From Pseudomonadota bacterium (lineage in GTDB: Bacteria > Myxococcota_A > UBA9160 > SZUA-336): DNA of 64,000 nt. The position numbers and the translations under genes are program-made. Positions within the stretch are counted from its first letter, which is position 1, and each line of letters opens with the position of its first letter. Shown in pieces: positions 1-7,940 of the stretch. The DNA is taken from the NCBI GenBank assembly GCA_003247575.1, contig QJZC01000040.1, positions 1 through 64,000 on the forward strand, given 5' to 3'. The notes under the pieces are model-generated. The model did no database searches, was not told where the DNA came from, and saw nothing but the letters and a program-made list of their open reading frames with translations.

Positions 1-1216
1 CATGTTCTGGCGCGGCGACATCACGAATCAGCGTGACCCGTTCGATGAGCGCGAGAACTTCCAAGGCATCAACGTCGTGTTCCAGGCGCTTCTGGGCCGT
101 GAGGCGCCGCTCCCGCAGCGGGACTTCGATCAGCTCACGGACTGGGCGCTGTCCCTGGTGCCCCCGCCGAATCCGCACCGGGCACTGGACCAACGCCTGA
201 ATGCAAACCAGCAAGAGGGCATGGCAGTCTTCACGGGTGCGCGCGGCCCGAACGACGGTCCGTTCAACTGCAACACATGCCACAACCTCAACCCCGGCCA
301 GGGATTCTTCGGCACTCGAGGCGAGAACAGCGTCGAAGGTGAGCCGCAGGACTTCAAGGTCACGCAGCTGCGCACGACCTACGACAAGATCGGAATGTTC
401 TCGCAGAACAGCGGGACGAACGGGGATCCCCGCACCTTCGGTGGGGCACGCGGGCGCGGGCTCGGCCCACAGATCCGAGGCACGGGCACCCTGCACGACG
501 GCTCGCAGGGAGGCGCAGAGGACTTCCTGACCGATCCGCAGTTCCAGCTTACGGCTGCCGAGCTGCGCCAGGTCGTCGACTTCGTCTATGCCTTCCCGTC
601 CAACGTGGCGCCGGTCGTCGGCCAGCAGGTCACCCTGCGCGCGGATAGCGGCCAGGATGTGCTGGCGCGCGTCGATCTGCTGCAGCAGCGTGCGGGCACT
701 CCCTTCACTTTGCCCGGGAACCAGCGCACGACCGAGTGTGACCTGGTTGCCAAGGGCAACGTCGGCGGGGTCGAGCGCGGGTTCCTGTTCCAGCCCGAGG
801 CGAGAAACTTCCTCGACGATCAGGGGCAGACGATCTCCGGCGCGGATCTGCGCGCGCTAGCTCGTGTCGCGGGCCAGGAGATCACCTTCACCTGTATCTA
901 TCCTGGTGGGGGACGCCGCTTCGGTATCGATCGAGATCTGGATGGCCGTCTCGACGGCGTGGGACGACGTCCGCAGCCACCCGTGGCGCAGCCGCCTGCG
1001 CCTCGGCCTCCGGTCGTGCAGCCTCCCGCGCCGCAGCCTCCGGTCGTGCGACCGCCGGCCCCGCAACCTCCGGTCGTGCAGCCTCCCGCGCCGCAGCCTC
1101 CGGTCGTGCGACCGCCGGTCGTGCAGCCACCGGCACCGGCTCCGGCGCCTCAGTTGAACTTCTTCGAGCGTCTCGTGAGGTTCTTCCAGTCGCTGTTCGG
1201 AGGATTCGGGCTGTAG
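1..1216 (+). CDS. c-type cytochrome domain protein, 3' part (5' end outside window)
   Basis: The frame is open at the left window edge, so the ATG at position 2 is probably internal. One haem c site, CNTCH, lies about 90 residues into the visible part, followed by a segment that reads like the haem domain of di-haem peroxidase or beta-propeller/cytochrome fusions (GFFGTRG, GTGTLHDGS, 'FLTD..F.LTAAELRQVVDFVYAFP'). From about residue 325 the chain is a low-complexity Pro/Val/Gln/Ala stretch built from PPVVQPPAPQ-like units, encoded by an almost exact 60-bp DNA repeat, and it ends in a Phe-rich amphipathic tail (FFERLVRFFQSLFGG). The haem requires export to the periplasm, but the signal peptide is not visible. 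The proline spacer may span periplasm or envelope. Function beyond electron transfer is not assignable. Confidence 0.75.
   Translation, partial: MFWRGDITNQRDPFDERENFQGINVVFQALLGREAPLPQRDFDQLTDWALSLVPPPNPHRALDQRLNANQQEGMAVFTGARGPNDGPFNCNTCHNLNPGQGFFGTRGENSVEGEPQDFKVTQLRTTYDKIGMFSQNSGTNGDPRTFGGARGRGLGPQIRGTGTLHDGSQGGAEDFLTDPQFQLTAAELRQVVDFVYAFPSNVAPVVGQQVTLRADSGQDVLARVDLLQQRAGTPFTLPGNQRTTECDLVAKGNVGGVERGFLFQPEARNFLDDQGQTISGADLRALARVAGQEITFTCIYPGGGRRFGIDRDLDGRLDGVGRRPQPPVAQPPAPRPPVVQPPAPQPPVVRPPAPQPPVVQPPAPQPPVVRPPVVQPPAPAPAPQLNFFERLVRFFQSLFGGFGL
1008..1137 (+). repeat. 60-bp coding repeat, about two copies (Pro-rich tail)
   Basis: Units of CCTCCGGTCGTGCAG and CCTCCGGTCGTGCGA alternate with CCCGCGCCGCAG spacers, giving two nearly identical 60-bp blocks. 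They encode PPVVQPPAPQPPVVRPPAPQ. This is typical of repeat length that changes by slippage or recombination. Confidence 0.8.
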
Positions 1217-1316
1217 TCGGGCTGCCCACGAGGCAGGCCGCACCAATACGTCCATAGGACATCGAGGGCGATCAGTTCGGGAGCCGTGGCTCCCAGGGCT
1301 GGTCGCCCTTCGATTT

Positions 1317-1483
1317 TTAACAGCCCGTTGAACAAGTCCGGACCGAGCCAGAGGGTCCCTGCGGCCCGAGATCAAGGCGCGAAAGCGCAGCCATATCTGC
1401 GGATAAGGCGAGCTTTCGCAACGCTGAGATCGGGTCGCAGGGGCTCTCTGGCGACGGGAGTGACTTGTTCAACGGGCTGTTAA
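1317..1483. mobile_element. MITE-like element: 167-bp imperfect hairpin with perfect 22-bp terminal inverted repeats
   Basis: TTAACAGCCCGTTGAACAAG.. at 1317-1338 is the exact reverse complement of 1462-1483 (..CTTGTTCAACGGGCTGTTAA). The interior is also an inverted repeat: CCAGAGGGTCCCTGCGGCCC near 1350 pairs with CGACCCGATC/CAGGGGCTCTCTGG near 1430-1452, and CGCGAAAGCGC pairs with GCGAGCTTTCGC. The whole element can therefore fold into one long hairpin. No transposase is encoded. TTAA is present at both outer ends and could be a 4-bp target duplication or part of the repeat. No second copy was found in the window. Confidence 0.8.
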
Positions 1484-1575
1484 CTCGCGCCTGCTCAATC
1501 GTGGACCCCAGTTGCCGATAGGCAGCGTGGTCTCGAAGCGGGAAGTGCGCCACGGCATGAACTGCGAGGACAGGG

Positions 1576-1776
1576 ATGAGCGAGTCGCGATCGCTAGCGC
1601 CCTACGAGGAGATGCTCGACGAGTCATTCCTTGCAGGTGTGCTCCAGGAGCTCCCGGCAGCACCGCTGGTGATCGATGGGTGCGAGCGCGGCTCGCGGAT
1701 CGCGGCGAAACCTTCGTCGTGGATGTGGAAGTCACGAGCATTGAGTGAGTTCAGTATGCGAAGGAGAAGTGCATGA
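1576..1776 (+). CDS. possible small protein coupled to the Roadblock gene, maybe frameshifted
   Basis: A 66-aa frame opens with ATG at 1576 and its TGA overlaps the ATG of the next gene (ATGA), which is typical translational coupling. Its first 33 residues (MSESRSLAPYEEMLDE.., ..LAGVLQELPAAPLVID) look protein-like, but the remainder (CERGSRIAAKPSSWMWKSRA) does not. In the neighbouring frame the same DNA gives WVRARLADRGETFVVDVEV.. ending at 1748, which looks much more like a real C-terminus. Either this is a non-coding shadow or a small gene carrying a frameshift near 1675-1685. No family recognised. Confidence 0.25.
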   Translation: MSESRSLAPYEEMLDESFLAGVLQELPAAPLVIDGCERGSRIAAKPSSWMWKSRALSEFSMRRRSA

Positions 1777-2141
1777 GCTCGCGGACGGACCAGCTGAATA
1801 CGATCCTCAGCTCTTTGCAGTCGGGGAGCCCAGAGATCGAAGCCAGTGCGCTCGTATCCGAGGACGGGTTGATGATCGCCAGCGCACTTCCTCAGCACAT
1901 CGACGAGGTCCGGGTTGCCGGGATCTGCGCCACCCTTATCAGTCTCGGGATGCGCGCCGTGTCCGAGCTCGACATGGGCGCTATGGAACAAGTGATGATC
2001 AAGGGAGACAAGGGGTATGCGGTCATGGTGAAGGCCGTAGAGGGGACGGATTTGATCGTGCTCACGACCGCGAGTGCAAAGCTCGGGATGATCTTCCTCG
2101 ATATGAACCGCACGGTGAGCGAGATCAAGAAGGTGCTCTAG
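1773..2141 (+). CDS. Roadblock/LC7 domain protein (MglB-like)
   Basis: A 122-aa single-domain protein with the Roadblock/LC7 pattern: an N-terminal helix (QLNTILSSLQ), 'EASALVSEDGLMIASALP', a central helix, 'MEQVMIKGDKGYAVMVKA' and the final strand/helix 'LIVLTTASAKLGMIFLDMNRTV'. In bacteria this fold typically dimerises and acts as a GTPase regulator (MglB on MglA) or as a polarity or gliding factor. AAGGAG lies six bases before the ATG. The stop codon overlaps a GTG that opens the next frame by one base, so it is the first gene of a Roadblock / ParA-like / Roadblock-like operon. No MglA-type GTPase is encoded nearby, so the partner is either the ParA-like ATPase or elsewhere in the genome. 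Confidence 0.85.
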   Translation: MSSRTDQLNTILSSLQSGSPEIEASALVSEDGLMIASALPQHIDEVRVAGICATLISLGMRAVSELDMGAMEQVMIKGDKGYAVMVKAVEGTDLIVLTTASAKLGMIFLDMNRTVSEIKKVL

Positions 2142-2305
2142 TGCTGGAGGACTTCAGCGACGGCCTTGCCGTCCAGGCGAATCAGCACGTGATCATCCAT
2201 GGGGACCAGGCCATGATCTTGGACCCAGGTGGGCACAAGATCTACGAAAAGGTCATGGCTCTTGGAGATGGGTGTGGGCGGTACCGGGGGAGGGAGTACG
2301 TGTCG
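2141..2305 (+). pseudogene. N-terminal remnant of an MBL-fold (flavodiiron/ODP-type) protein, in frame with the ParA-like gene
   Basis: GTG at 2141 overlaps the Roadblock stop by one base and opens about 55 codons in frame with the downstream ATPase. The peptide begins LEDFSDGLAVQANQHVI and continues with GDQAMILDPGGHKIYEKV. This is the first beta-strand region of metallo-beta-lactamase-fold oxygen-sensing (ODP/flavodiiron-like) proteins, where a 'QANQ.LI.DGD.A.LLDPGG' start is familiar. The HxHxDH metal site that should follow about 35 residues later is absent. Instead the frame runs directly into the ATPase. Either it is a deletion remnant of an MBL gene or a short N-terminal extension of the ATPase. 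Confidence 0.55.
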
Positions 2306-3121
2306 ATGAATGCGCGCATTGCGATTACGAGTCAGAAGGGAGGTGTGGGTAAGACCACCGTCGCGCTCAACCTGGCCGCGGCGCTCGCAGACCGAGGGCT
2401 GAAGACGCTCCTGGTGGACCTGGATCCTCAGGGGGGCGTGGTCCTGTCGTTGGATCGGGCAGACGCGAGCCTGCCGGGTGTCGCCGACGTTCTCGCCGGG
2501 TACAGCTCCCTCGAGCAGGCCCTGCTGCATACGAAGCTCCGTGGACTGAGCCTGTTGCCTCGTGGGCGACTCGCCGCTACGGATGCCGCGGAGTTCGAGC
2601 AAGCGCTCCATCGTCCGAGCGTCCTCGAACGCCTGCTTGCGGGCGCGAGAGATCAGTACGAGCGCATCTTGATCGATACGCCGGCCGGCATGGGGCTCGT
2701 GACGCGAGGGGTGTTGTCGGTCGTGAACTTCGCGCTCGTGCCGTTTCAAGTCGAGCCGCTGGCGCTGCGCTCGGTGGGGCAGGTTCTCGAGGTGATCGAG
2801 CACGTTCGAAGTGGCGAGAATCCCGAGCTCGAGCTGCTCGGGATCCTTCCCACGATGTACGACTTCGGAAACGAGGACTCGCTCGCGGTCTTGAGCGAGA
2901 TCTCGGATGGGTTCGACGGTGTATTGCAGTCGGCGATTCCACGCTCTCCAGTCTTTACCCACGCGAGTCGACGCGGGTTGCCACTCGCCTGCCTCGGTGG
3001 TGTCAAAGCCCCCGAGGCGTGTCGATTCGAGCATCTGGCCGATGAAGTCGAGGCAACCTTGAGCCTGCTCGAGGCAAAGGATGATCCTCATGCGGGGCGA
3101 CCGGAACGTGCGATCCTCTGA
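2306..3121 (+). CDS. ParA/MinD-family ATPase
   Basis: A 271-aa P-loop ATPase with a deviant Walker A near the N-terminus (SQKGGVGKTT), followed by 'LVDLDPQGG' (Walker A') and 'ILIDTPAG' (Walker B). These mark the ParA/Soj/MinD group, which form ATP-dependent dimers on DNA or membrane and position cargo. The ATG at 2306 has a GGGAGG about 11 bases upstream, and a purine-rich GGGGGAGGGAG precedes it. No MinD-type C-terminal amphipathic helix is evident and no ParB is encoded beside it, so a chromosome-partition role is not supported. Flanking Roadblock genes suggest a polarity or positioning role. It overlaps the following gene by 41 bp. Confidence 0.85.
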   Translation: MNARIAITSQKGGVGKTTVALNLAAALADRGLKTLLVDLDPQGGVVLSLDRADASLPGVADVLAGYSSLEQALLHTKLRGLSLLPRGRLAATDAAEFEQALHRPSVLERLLAGARDQYERILIDTPAGMGLVTRGVLSVVNFALVPFQVEPLALRSVGQVLEVIEHVRSGENPELELLGILPTMYDFGNEDSLAVLSEISDGFDGVLQSAIPRSPVFTHASRRGLPLACLGGVKAPEACRFEHLADEVEATLSLLEAKDDPHAGRPERAIL

Positions 3122-3698
3122 TCTCGACCGCGCACGAGCGCTGTCGCGCCAGCTTCGGGGCAAGCGCACGACCGTTTCCGACTCCCCGCACTCCACTGCT
3201 GCGCACGCTCCACCGAGCGAGCAAGCCGCATTTTCGGGCTATTTGAGCGACGACGGCGTACCGGTCACCGAGGCATCGGTACGAGAGGACTCGAACCCAG
3301 CAGCGAACTTCTCGACGGATACGCTCGGATCGAGACTATGGAATGACATCCTGGGCGAGTGTATCGAGCTGGCCGGTGATGCAGGCGCCGTGGCTGCATT
3401 TGCCGTAGACATGCAAGGGCTGGCGATTGCGCAAGTGGGCGAGGTTGCAGCAGGCGAGATCGAGGCCACCGGGTCCAGACTCGTGATCGCCATCGAGCAG
3501 GCGGCACGTATGGAATCGTTCGCGCAGCAGCGACCGCAGTCGATTCAGATCGACTTCGGTGCGAGCTGGCTCACGGGAATTCCCGTGGCAGGCACCAACG
3601 ATATGGAGATCATCGTCGGCATCGTGAGTCGTGACACCACCTCGGGGCGTGCACGCGCGTTGATCTCGAATCTGGTCGGAGAGGTACTCACGCGTTGA
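3081..3698 (+). CDS. Roadblock/LC7-like protein with long disordered N-terminus
   Basis: 205 aa. The first ~80 residues are polar and low in complexity (Ser/Ala/Arg rich). From about residue 85 the chain has a Roadblock-like arrangement: helix 'LWNDILGECIELAG', 'AVAAFAVDMQGLAIAQVGE', a long central helix, 'SIQIDFGASWLTGIPV' and 'MEIIVGIVSRDTTSGRARA'. It overlaps the ParA-like gene by 41 bp (a second ATG lies at 3090), so it is co-translated. A pair of Roadblock proteins flanking a ParA-like ATPase suggests a three-component positioning or signalling unit. The N-terminal tail could bind a partner. The family assignment is by fold pattern and less secure than for the first Roadblock gene. Confidence 0.65.
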   Translation: MILMRGDRNVRSSDLDRARALSRQLRGKRTTVSDSPHSTAAHAPPSEQAAFSGYLSDDGVPVTEASVREDSNPAANFSTDTLGSRLWNDILGECIELAGDAGAVAAFAVDMQGLAIAQVGEVAAGEIEATGSRLVIAIEQAARMESFAQQRPQSIQIDFGASWLTGIPVAGTNDMEIIVGIVSRDTTSGRARALISNLVGEVLTR

Positions 3699-3708
3699 GC
3701 GCCGAGGC

Positions 3709-5289
3709 TCACGGATGCAGGATGCGCCCCATCTGCTGCGTCGGGTAGCGCTCCATGGCTAGGCGTTCCTCGTGTTGGGGGTCGCTCGGCACCGTAGCCT
3801 GGCTGTCGAACAGCATGACCGGACGCCGATCGAGATCGTAGGGCGCCCAGCTTGGAATCGACGAGTTGTTCGGGTCTCCGGTGCGTGCGAACGCCAGCCA
3901 GGACTCGCTCATCATCTGGGCGAGTGTGCGAGTTTCGGAGGTCTCGGGTCCTACCATCTGCGGCGCCTTGCTCACGTTGTCGAAGACGAAGGGGAGGTCG
4001 AGTGAGTGAGGAGTGATGCGGCGGCCGCCTTCCACCGGGGTCCGCCACATCAAGCGGTATGCATACACCGGTGCGCTGGCTTGGCGTGCCTTCGCCTCGG
4101 TCTGCAGGATGCTGTCACGCCAATAGCCGCGTGCGGTGGTGATCTTGAAGAAAATCTCGGAAGCGGATGCGCCCGGACTCTCACGCTCGAAGATGGCAAT
4201 CAGCTCGGGGACGTCTTTCGCCGGGACGAAGCGTGCGAGCCGCGTGGAGAGCGAACTGTGATCGAGCTCGAAGGTTCCGGGGTCTGCGCTTCCCAGCTGG
4301 TTCGACAGCTCCGTGCGGCAGGTGCCGATGATCATCGGGATCGTTGCTGCGGTGGCGGGGGCCGCGATGTCCCATGGATGCGCGTGGAAGACGGACCCGT
4401 CGATGGCGGGTGAGTACCGGAGCCGCGTCGCACGAGTGATGTCTCGGTTCGCGCGCCGGATGTCCCGCCAGGGGAACCCTTGCAGCTTCTTGACGTCGGA
4501 CGGCTGTAGATCGAAGTAGGCCAACAGGCGTTCCGCCAGCTCGTGCGAGCTCTCACGCGACAGGATGCGCAGATGGGATCCACTCTGCACGATCGCCCGA
4601 TGCAGAAGTCCTTGCGCGAGCGGGGAGGCCGTCAGCAGGCTGACCTTGCGTCCTCCACCCGATTGACCGAATACCGTGATGTTGTTCGAGTCACCGCCGA
4701 ACTGTCCGACGTTCGTCGCCACGAAGCGCAGGGCGGCCACGATGTCGAGATAGCCGGCATTGGCGGAGCCGGCGAAGGCTTCGCCCGCTAGGTCTTCGAG
4801 AGCGCAGTGTCCGAAGATCCCGAGGCGATGATTGATCGTGACGATGACCACGTTTCCTCGGCGGCTCAGATTGGTGCCTTCGTATAAAAGGTTGGAGCCG
4901 CTGCCGGCCTCGAAGCCACCGCCGTGGAGCCACACCATCACGGGCCGTCGCCCGGAATCTGCCGAGGGCGTCCAGACGTTGAGGCACAGGCAGTCCTCTC
5001 CCATCTCGGGCCGGTGGCCCTTCCAGCCGCCTTCCGCCAGTGGCCCCGGCGCCTGTGGCGCGGTCTCTCCATAGGAGGCGCAGCTCCGTATTCCCGTCCA
5101 GGGCTCCACCGGGCGTGGCGCGCGGAAGCGATGCGCGCCGCTCGTCGATGCCGCATACGGAATGCCACGAAAGATCGAGATGCCTCGGAAGATCTCGCCC
5201 TGCACACGGCCATGCGAGGTCTCGACGACCTGCGAAGCTGTCGGAGTTCTCTGGATCGCGGGGGGAGGGGAGGGAGTGGCGTGGGCCAT
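3709..5289 (-). CDS. type-B carboxylesterase (alpha/beta hydrolase)
   Basis: 526 aa, the usual length for the carboxylesterase/cholinesterase family. Visible marks: 'FRGIPYA' near the N-terminus, EDCLCLNVW (residues ~98-106), the oxyanion-hole LHGGGF (~121-126), and the nucleophile elbow GQSGGG with Ser about 210. The common elbow is GESAGG, so this enzyme carries Gln and Gly in place of Glu and Ala. 'PHSLDLPFVF' near the C-terminus supplies the likely catalytic His region. No signal peptide is seen, so it is probably cytoplasmic. The start at 5289 is chosen over 5316 because GGAGG sits six bases before it. It is convergent with the Roadblock operon, only 10 bp apart. Confidence 0.9.
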   Translation of the reverse strand: MAHATPSPPPAIQRTPTASQVVETSHGRVQGEIFRGISIFRGIPYAASTSGAHRFRAPRPVEPWTGIRSCASYGETAPQAPGPLAEGGWKGHRPEMGEDCLCLNVWTPSADSGRRPVMVWLHGGGFEAGSGSNLLYEGTNLSRRGNVVIVTINHRLGIFGHCALEDLAGEAFAGSANAGYLDIVAALRFVATNVGQFGGDSNNITVFGQSGGGRKVSLLTASPLAQGLLHRAIVQSGSHLRILSRESSHELAERLLAYFDLQPSDVKKLQGFPWRDIRRANRDITRATRLRYSPAIDGSVFHAHPWDIAAPATAATIPMIIGTCRTELSNQLGSADPGTFELDHSSLSTRLARFVPAKDVPELIAIFERESPGASASEIFFKITTARGYWRDSILQTEAKARQASAPVYAYRLMWRTPVEGGRRITPHSLDLPFVFDNVSKAPQMVGPETSETRTLAQMMSESWLAFARTGDPNNSSIPSWAPYDLDRRPVMLFDSQATVPSDPQHEERLAMERYPTQQMGRILHP

Positions 5290-5439
5290 GTGGGTCCTCC
5301 AGGGGCTCTGGCCCATGGTTGGGCGTAGACTTCGCCCAACCTACGGGGATGCGTCGCGCCGTGTCAAACGGGATTCATCCAGGGAAGGCTGTCCCGGCGC
5401 GTCAGGACGATTGCCGCAACCGCCAAGCGGCCGCCTATA

Positions 5440-5478
5440 CTGGTGTCCAGGTCTGGTGTCCAGGTCTGGTGTCCAGGC
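5440..5478. repeat. 13-bp tandem repeat, 3 copies
   Basis: CTGGTGTCCAGGT at 5440-5452 and 5453-5465, then CTGGTGTCCAGGC at 5466-5478. It lies between the divergent carboxylesterase and papain-like genes. Too few copies and no spacers, so not CRISPR. Confidence 0.9.
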
Positions 5479-5570
5479 TTTCGTTTGATGGACTGCACGC
5501 GATTCTGCAGAGAGTGGCCGCGGTGCTGGCGCAGGTCGCACGGTGCGCGTGGACGATGGGGTGACTGCGC

Positions 5571-6431
5571 ATGAGCGGGCAGATCGAGAGGCTCGAGCCG
5601 CGAGAGCTCAGACTCGGCGACATTCTCATGTGCCGAGGGAGTGCGCGCCTGGGCTCCACGATCTCCGAGTGGATCTGTGCACTCGATGGGGGCCGCTACT
5701 CCCATGCGGCGCTCTGGGACGGCGAAGCCGTACTGGAAGCCTCAGGAAGCGGGGGGAAGGTCCGGGCTGCCGACCTCGGTGAGCTGATTGCGGAGCACGA
5801 GTACACGCATGTCCATCGGTTCCGGACGGGGGCGACGGGCGGCGAGCCACCTCTCGACCTCGCCCCTGTGATCGAGGTCGCGCGCGCGCGTATCGGTGCG
5901 GGCTATCCCTACGCGGAGCTCTGTCTGCTGGGAGTTCTCATCGGGCTCGGGCGTACGACCGGCCTTCCCTGTCTACAGGAGTTGTTGCGCACGCGCGGAG
6001 CCACCCTCGCGCAGGCGCTGCGAGAGCTGAAGCAACATGTGCGCTCCGAGTTGCCGATGACCTGCTCGCAGCTGATCGGCATGGCGTTCTGGGAGGCGGA
6101 TCCGAGCCCTGCACGCCGCTATGCCCTCGAGGTTCCGTACCGAGCGTTTCCGGTCTGGCGCAGTGCGCATGCGCTCGAGCTGTCGAGCTCCGACCGCGAG
6201 CAACTTCGCGCGCTGCGAGAGTTGGCTCGCGATGTCCTCATCCCCGAGCCAGCACGCACGCGGCCCGGCTGGAGTCGGGAGCTCGCTCGGGGGGCTCGGA
6301 CGGTGCGGTCGCTGGGAATCGAAACGGAGCTCGTGCGAGCGGGCGATGGGAAGCTCCCGAATATCTGTGTCACTCCCCGCGATCTCGAGTGTAGCCCGAG
6401 CCTGACGTGCGTAGGTGAACTCCGAGCCTAG
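5571..6431 (+). CDS. permuted papain-like (YiiX/NlpC-P60 superfamily) protein
   Basis: 286 aa. 'LGDILMCRGSARLG' opens the domain, followed by the catalytic-His strand GGRYSHAALWDGE (residues ~40-52) and, about 110 residues later, the catalytic-Cys helix 'PMTCSQLIGMAFWEA'. The His-before-Cys order is the hallmark of the circularly permuted NlpC/P60 group (YiiX/YebB, LRAT-like), whose members cleave amide or thioester/acyl bonds in cell wall or lipid substrates. There is no signal peptide or membrane segment, which argues against periplasmic peptidoglycan cleavage and leaves an intracellular amidase or acyltransferase role open. The last ~80 residues are Arg/Glu-rich and unrecognised. Confidence 0.75.
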   Translation: MSGQIERLEPRELRLGDILMCRGSARLGSTISEWICALDGGRYSHAALWDGEAVLEASGSGGKVRAADLGELIAEHEYTHVHRFRTGATGGEPPLDLAPVIEVARARIGAGYPYAELCLLGVLIGLGRTTGLPCLQELLRTRGATLAQALRELKQHVRSELPMTCSQLIGMAFWEADPSPARRYALEVPYRAFPVWRSAHALELSSSDREQLRALRELARDVLIPEPARTRPGWSRELARGARTVRSLGIETELVRAGDGKLPNICVTPRDLECSPSLTCVGELRA

Positions 6432-6608
6432 CCAGCGGCAAGTTCTGGAGCCCGAAGGTCTGGGATTCGTGCGGCGAGCTAGGCGAGGTCCGATCCTGGA
6501 GACGCCGGCCGGGCGCCCCGCGCGCCGTCCCTCCGCTCCATGATAACTTCGGCTCTAGCTATCCCCGGTGTGTGAGTTCTGCGAGTGAGTTCTGGGGAGG
6601 GAGGGCGC

Positions 6609-7940
6609 TTGAAGTTCGATGGGGAGAAGTGTCGCCGCTTGCGCGAGCAGCTGGGGCTGACGCGCGAGGAGCTTGGGGCTCGCTCGCGCTGCCATGCGCG
6701 GACGATCTACAACGCGGAGAAGGGACTGCGGCAGCCGCGTGGCTTCATTCTCAAGAATCTGGCCCTGGCCCTGGGCTGTGCGCCCCACGATCTGATGGTG
6801 GCCGATTCGGCCGCCGCATCTGCCCCCGGCCCGGTCCCCTCGGTGCAGGACCCCGAGGGCGCGGCCGATCTGGCCTCCCCCTCGGACGACGACATCCGCC
6901 GCACCCTGGCCGAAGCCGTAGAGTTCCGTCAGCTCATCGAAATGGAGGAGCTGGGAGAGCTCTACAAGGATCGCGGCCTGTTGAAGCGCGCCGTCGAGTG
7001 CTGTGAGCTCGTGCGGCAGCGCACGCGTACCTTGCGAGGTGCCGAGGATCGGCACCTCCGTGTGGCCGCATCGTTGCGCCTGGCGGTCGTCATCTCTTAT
7101 CGAGCAGAGCTCTCTCGGGCCGTCGAGCTGCTCCAGGAAGCACTGGCTGACGCCAGAGAGTTGGAAGACCGATCGGCGGAGTGCTTTGCTCTCCGCCAGC
7201 TCGGGGTGACCTTGAATCTGGCCGGCGAGTTGCGTGCGTCGAGTAGGTATGTGGCCGAGAGCTTGGCACTCGCCCGCCGGCTCGGAGATCGGTCGAGCGA
7301 GGCTCGCGCGCTGGTGGCGCTCGCCGGTGTGACTCGCGCTCTCGGTGACCCCAAGCGATCTCGCGACCTGGCGGAGAGCGCGCGAGACTTGGCCGGTCGC
7401 ATGGAAGCCGTCCGAGATGTACTGCATGCGGAGATCACGCTCGTCTTCACCTACACCGATCTGGGTGAGCTCGATTCTGCCGCTGACTACTTTGCCAGCG
7501 CACTCGAGCGGGCGAGAGAGCTGCGCGACCGTCGCGGAGAGGGGCAGGCGTTCGGGGGAGGCGCCGTCGTTGCCTACGCGCGCGGCGACCTCGATTCCGC
7601 CGAGGAGCGCTCGGCTCAGGCGCTCACGATCGGACGCGACATCGGCGACCGGTATCTCGAGTCGTGGGCGCTGGGTACGGCGGCGGCGGTCCGACGGCGC
7701 AGAGGCGACGACGCGGGCGCTCAGACGCTGTATGAGAGCTGGCTCGAGCATGCGCGCAGCATCGGCGATCGGAGAGGCGAAGCTGCCGCTAGCTGGCTAA
7801 TCGGGTCGTTGCATGCCGCATCTGGCCGGTCGTCCGACGCGGCTGCGGCACTGCGCTTCTGCGTGCTCTACGAGGAGGAGATGGGGCACCCTCGCGCCGC
7901 GTCACATCGAGCACGGCTCCACTCCCTCGAGGTGAGGTAG
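6609..7940 (+). CDS. XRE-type HTH regulator with TPR array
   Basis: About 443 aa. An N-terminal Cro/XRE helix-turn-helix ('CRRLREQLGLTREELGARS..ARTIYNAEKGLRQPR', ~65 residues) is followed by a Pro/Ala linker and then tetratricopeptide repeats filling the remaining ~330 residues (periodic 'A..L..LG......A......A...A' helices). This is the layout of peptide- or protein-sensing one-component regulators and of HTH-TPR proteins that control neighbouring accessory genes. The TTG at 6609 has a strong GGGAGGGAGGG just upstream; a GTG at 6585 would add eight residues. It is followed by a 400-bp regulatory region and then the CHAT gene on the same strand, so that region is its most obvious target. Confidence 0.8.
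   Translation: MKFDGEKCRRLREQLGLTREELGARSRCHARTIYNAEKGLRQPRGFILKNLALALGCAPHDLMVADSAAASAPGPVPSVQDPEGAADLASPSDDDIRRTLAEAVEFRQLIEMEELGELYKDRGLLKRAVECCELVRQRTRTLRGAEDRHLRVAASLRLAVVISYRAELSRAVELLQEALADARELEDRSAECFALRQLGVTLNLAGELRASSRYVAESLALARRLGDRSSEARALVALAGVTRALGDPKRSRDLAESARDLAGRMEAVRDVLHAEITLVFTYTDLGELDSAADYFASALERARELRDRRGEGQAFGGGAVVAYARGDLDSAEERSAQALTIGRDIGDRYLESWALGTAAAVRRRRGDDAGAQTLYESWLEHARSIGDRRGEAAASWLIGSLHAASGRSSDAAAALRFCVLYEEEMGHPRAASHRARLHSLEVR

Noticed and set aside
5440-5478. CRISPR-like repeat
   Set aside because: Three head-to-tail 13-bp copies with no spacers and no cas genes.
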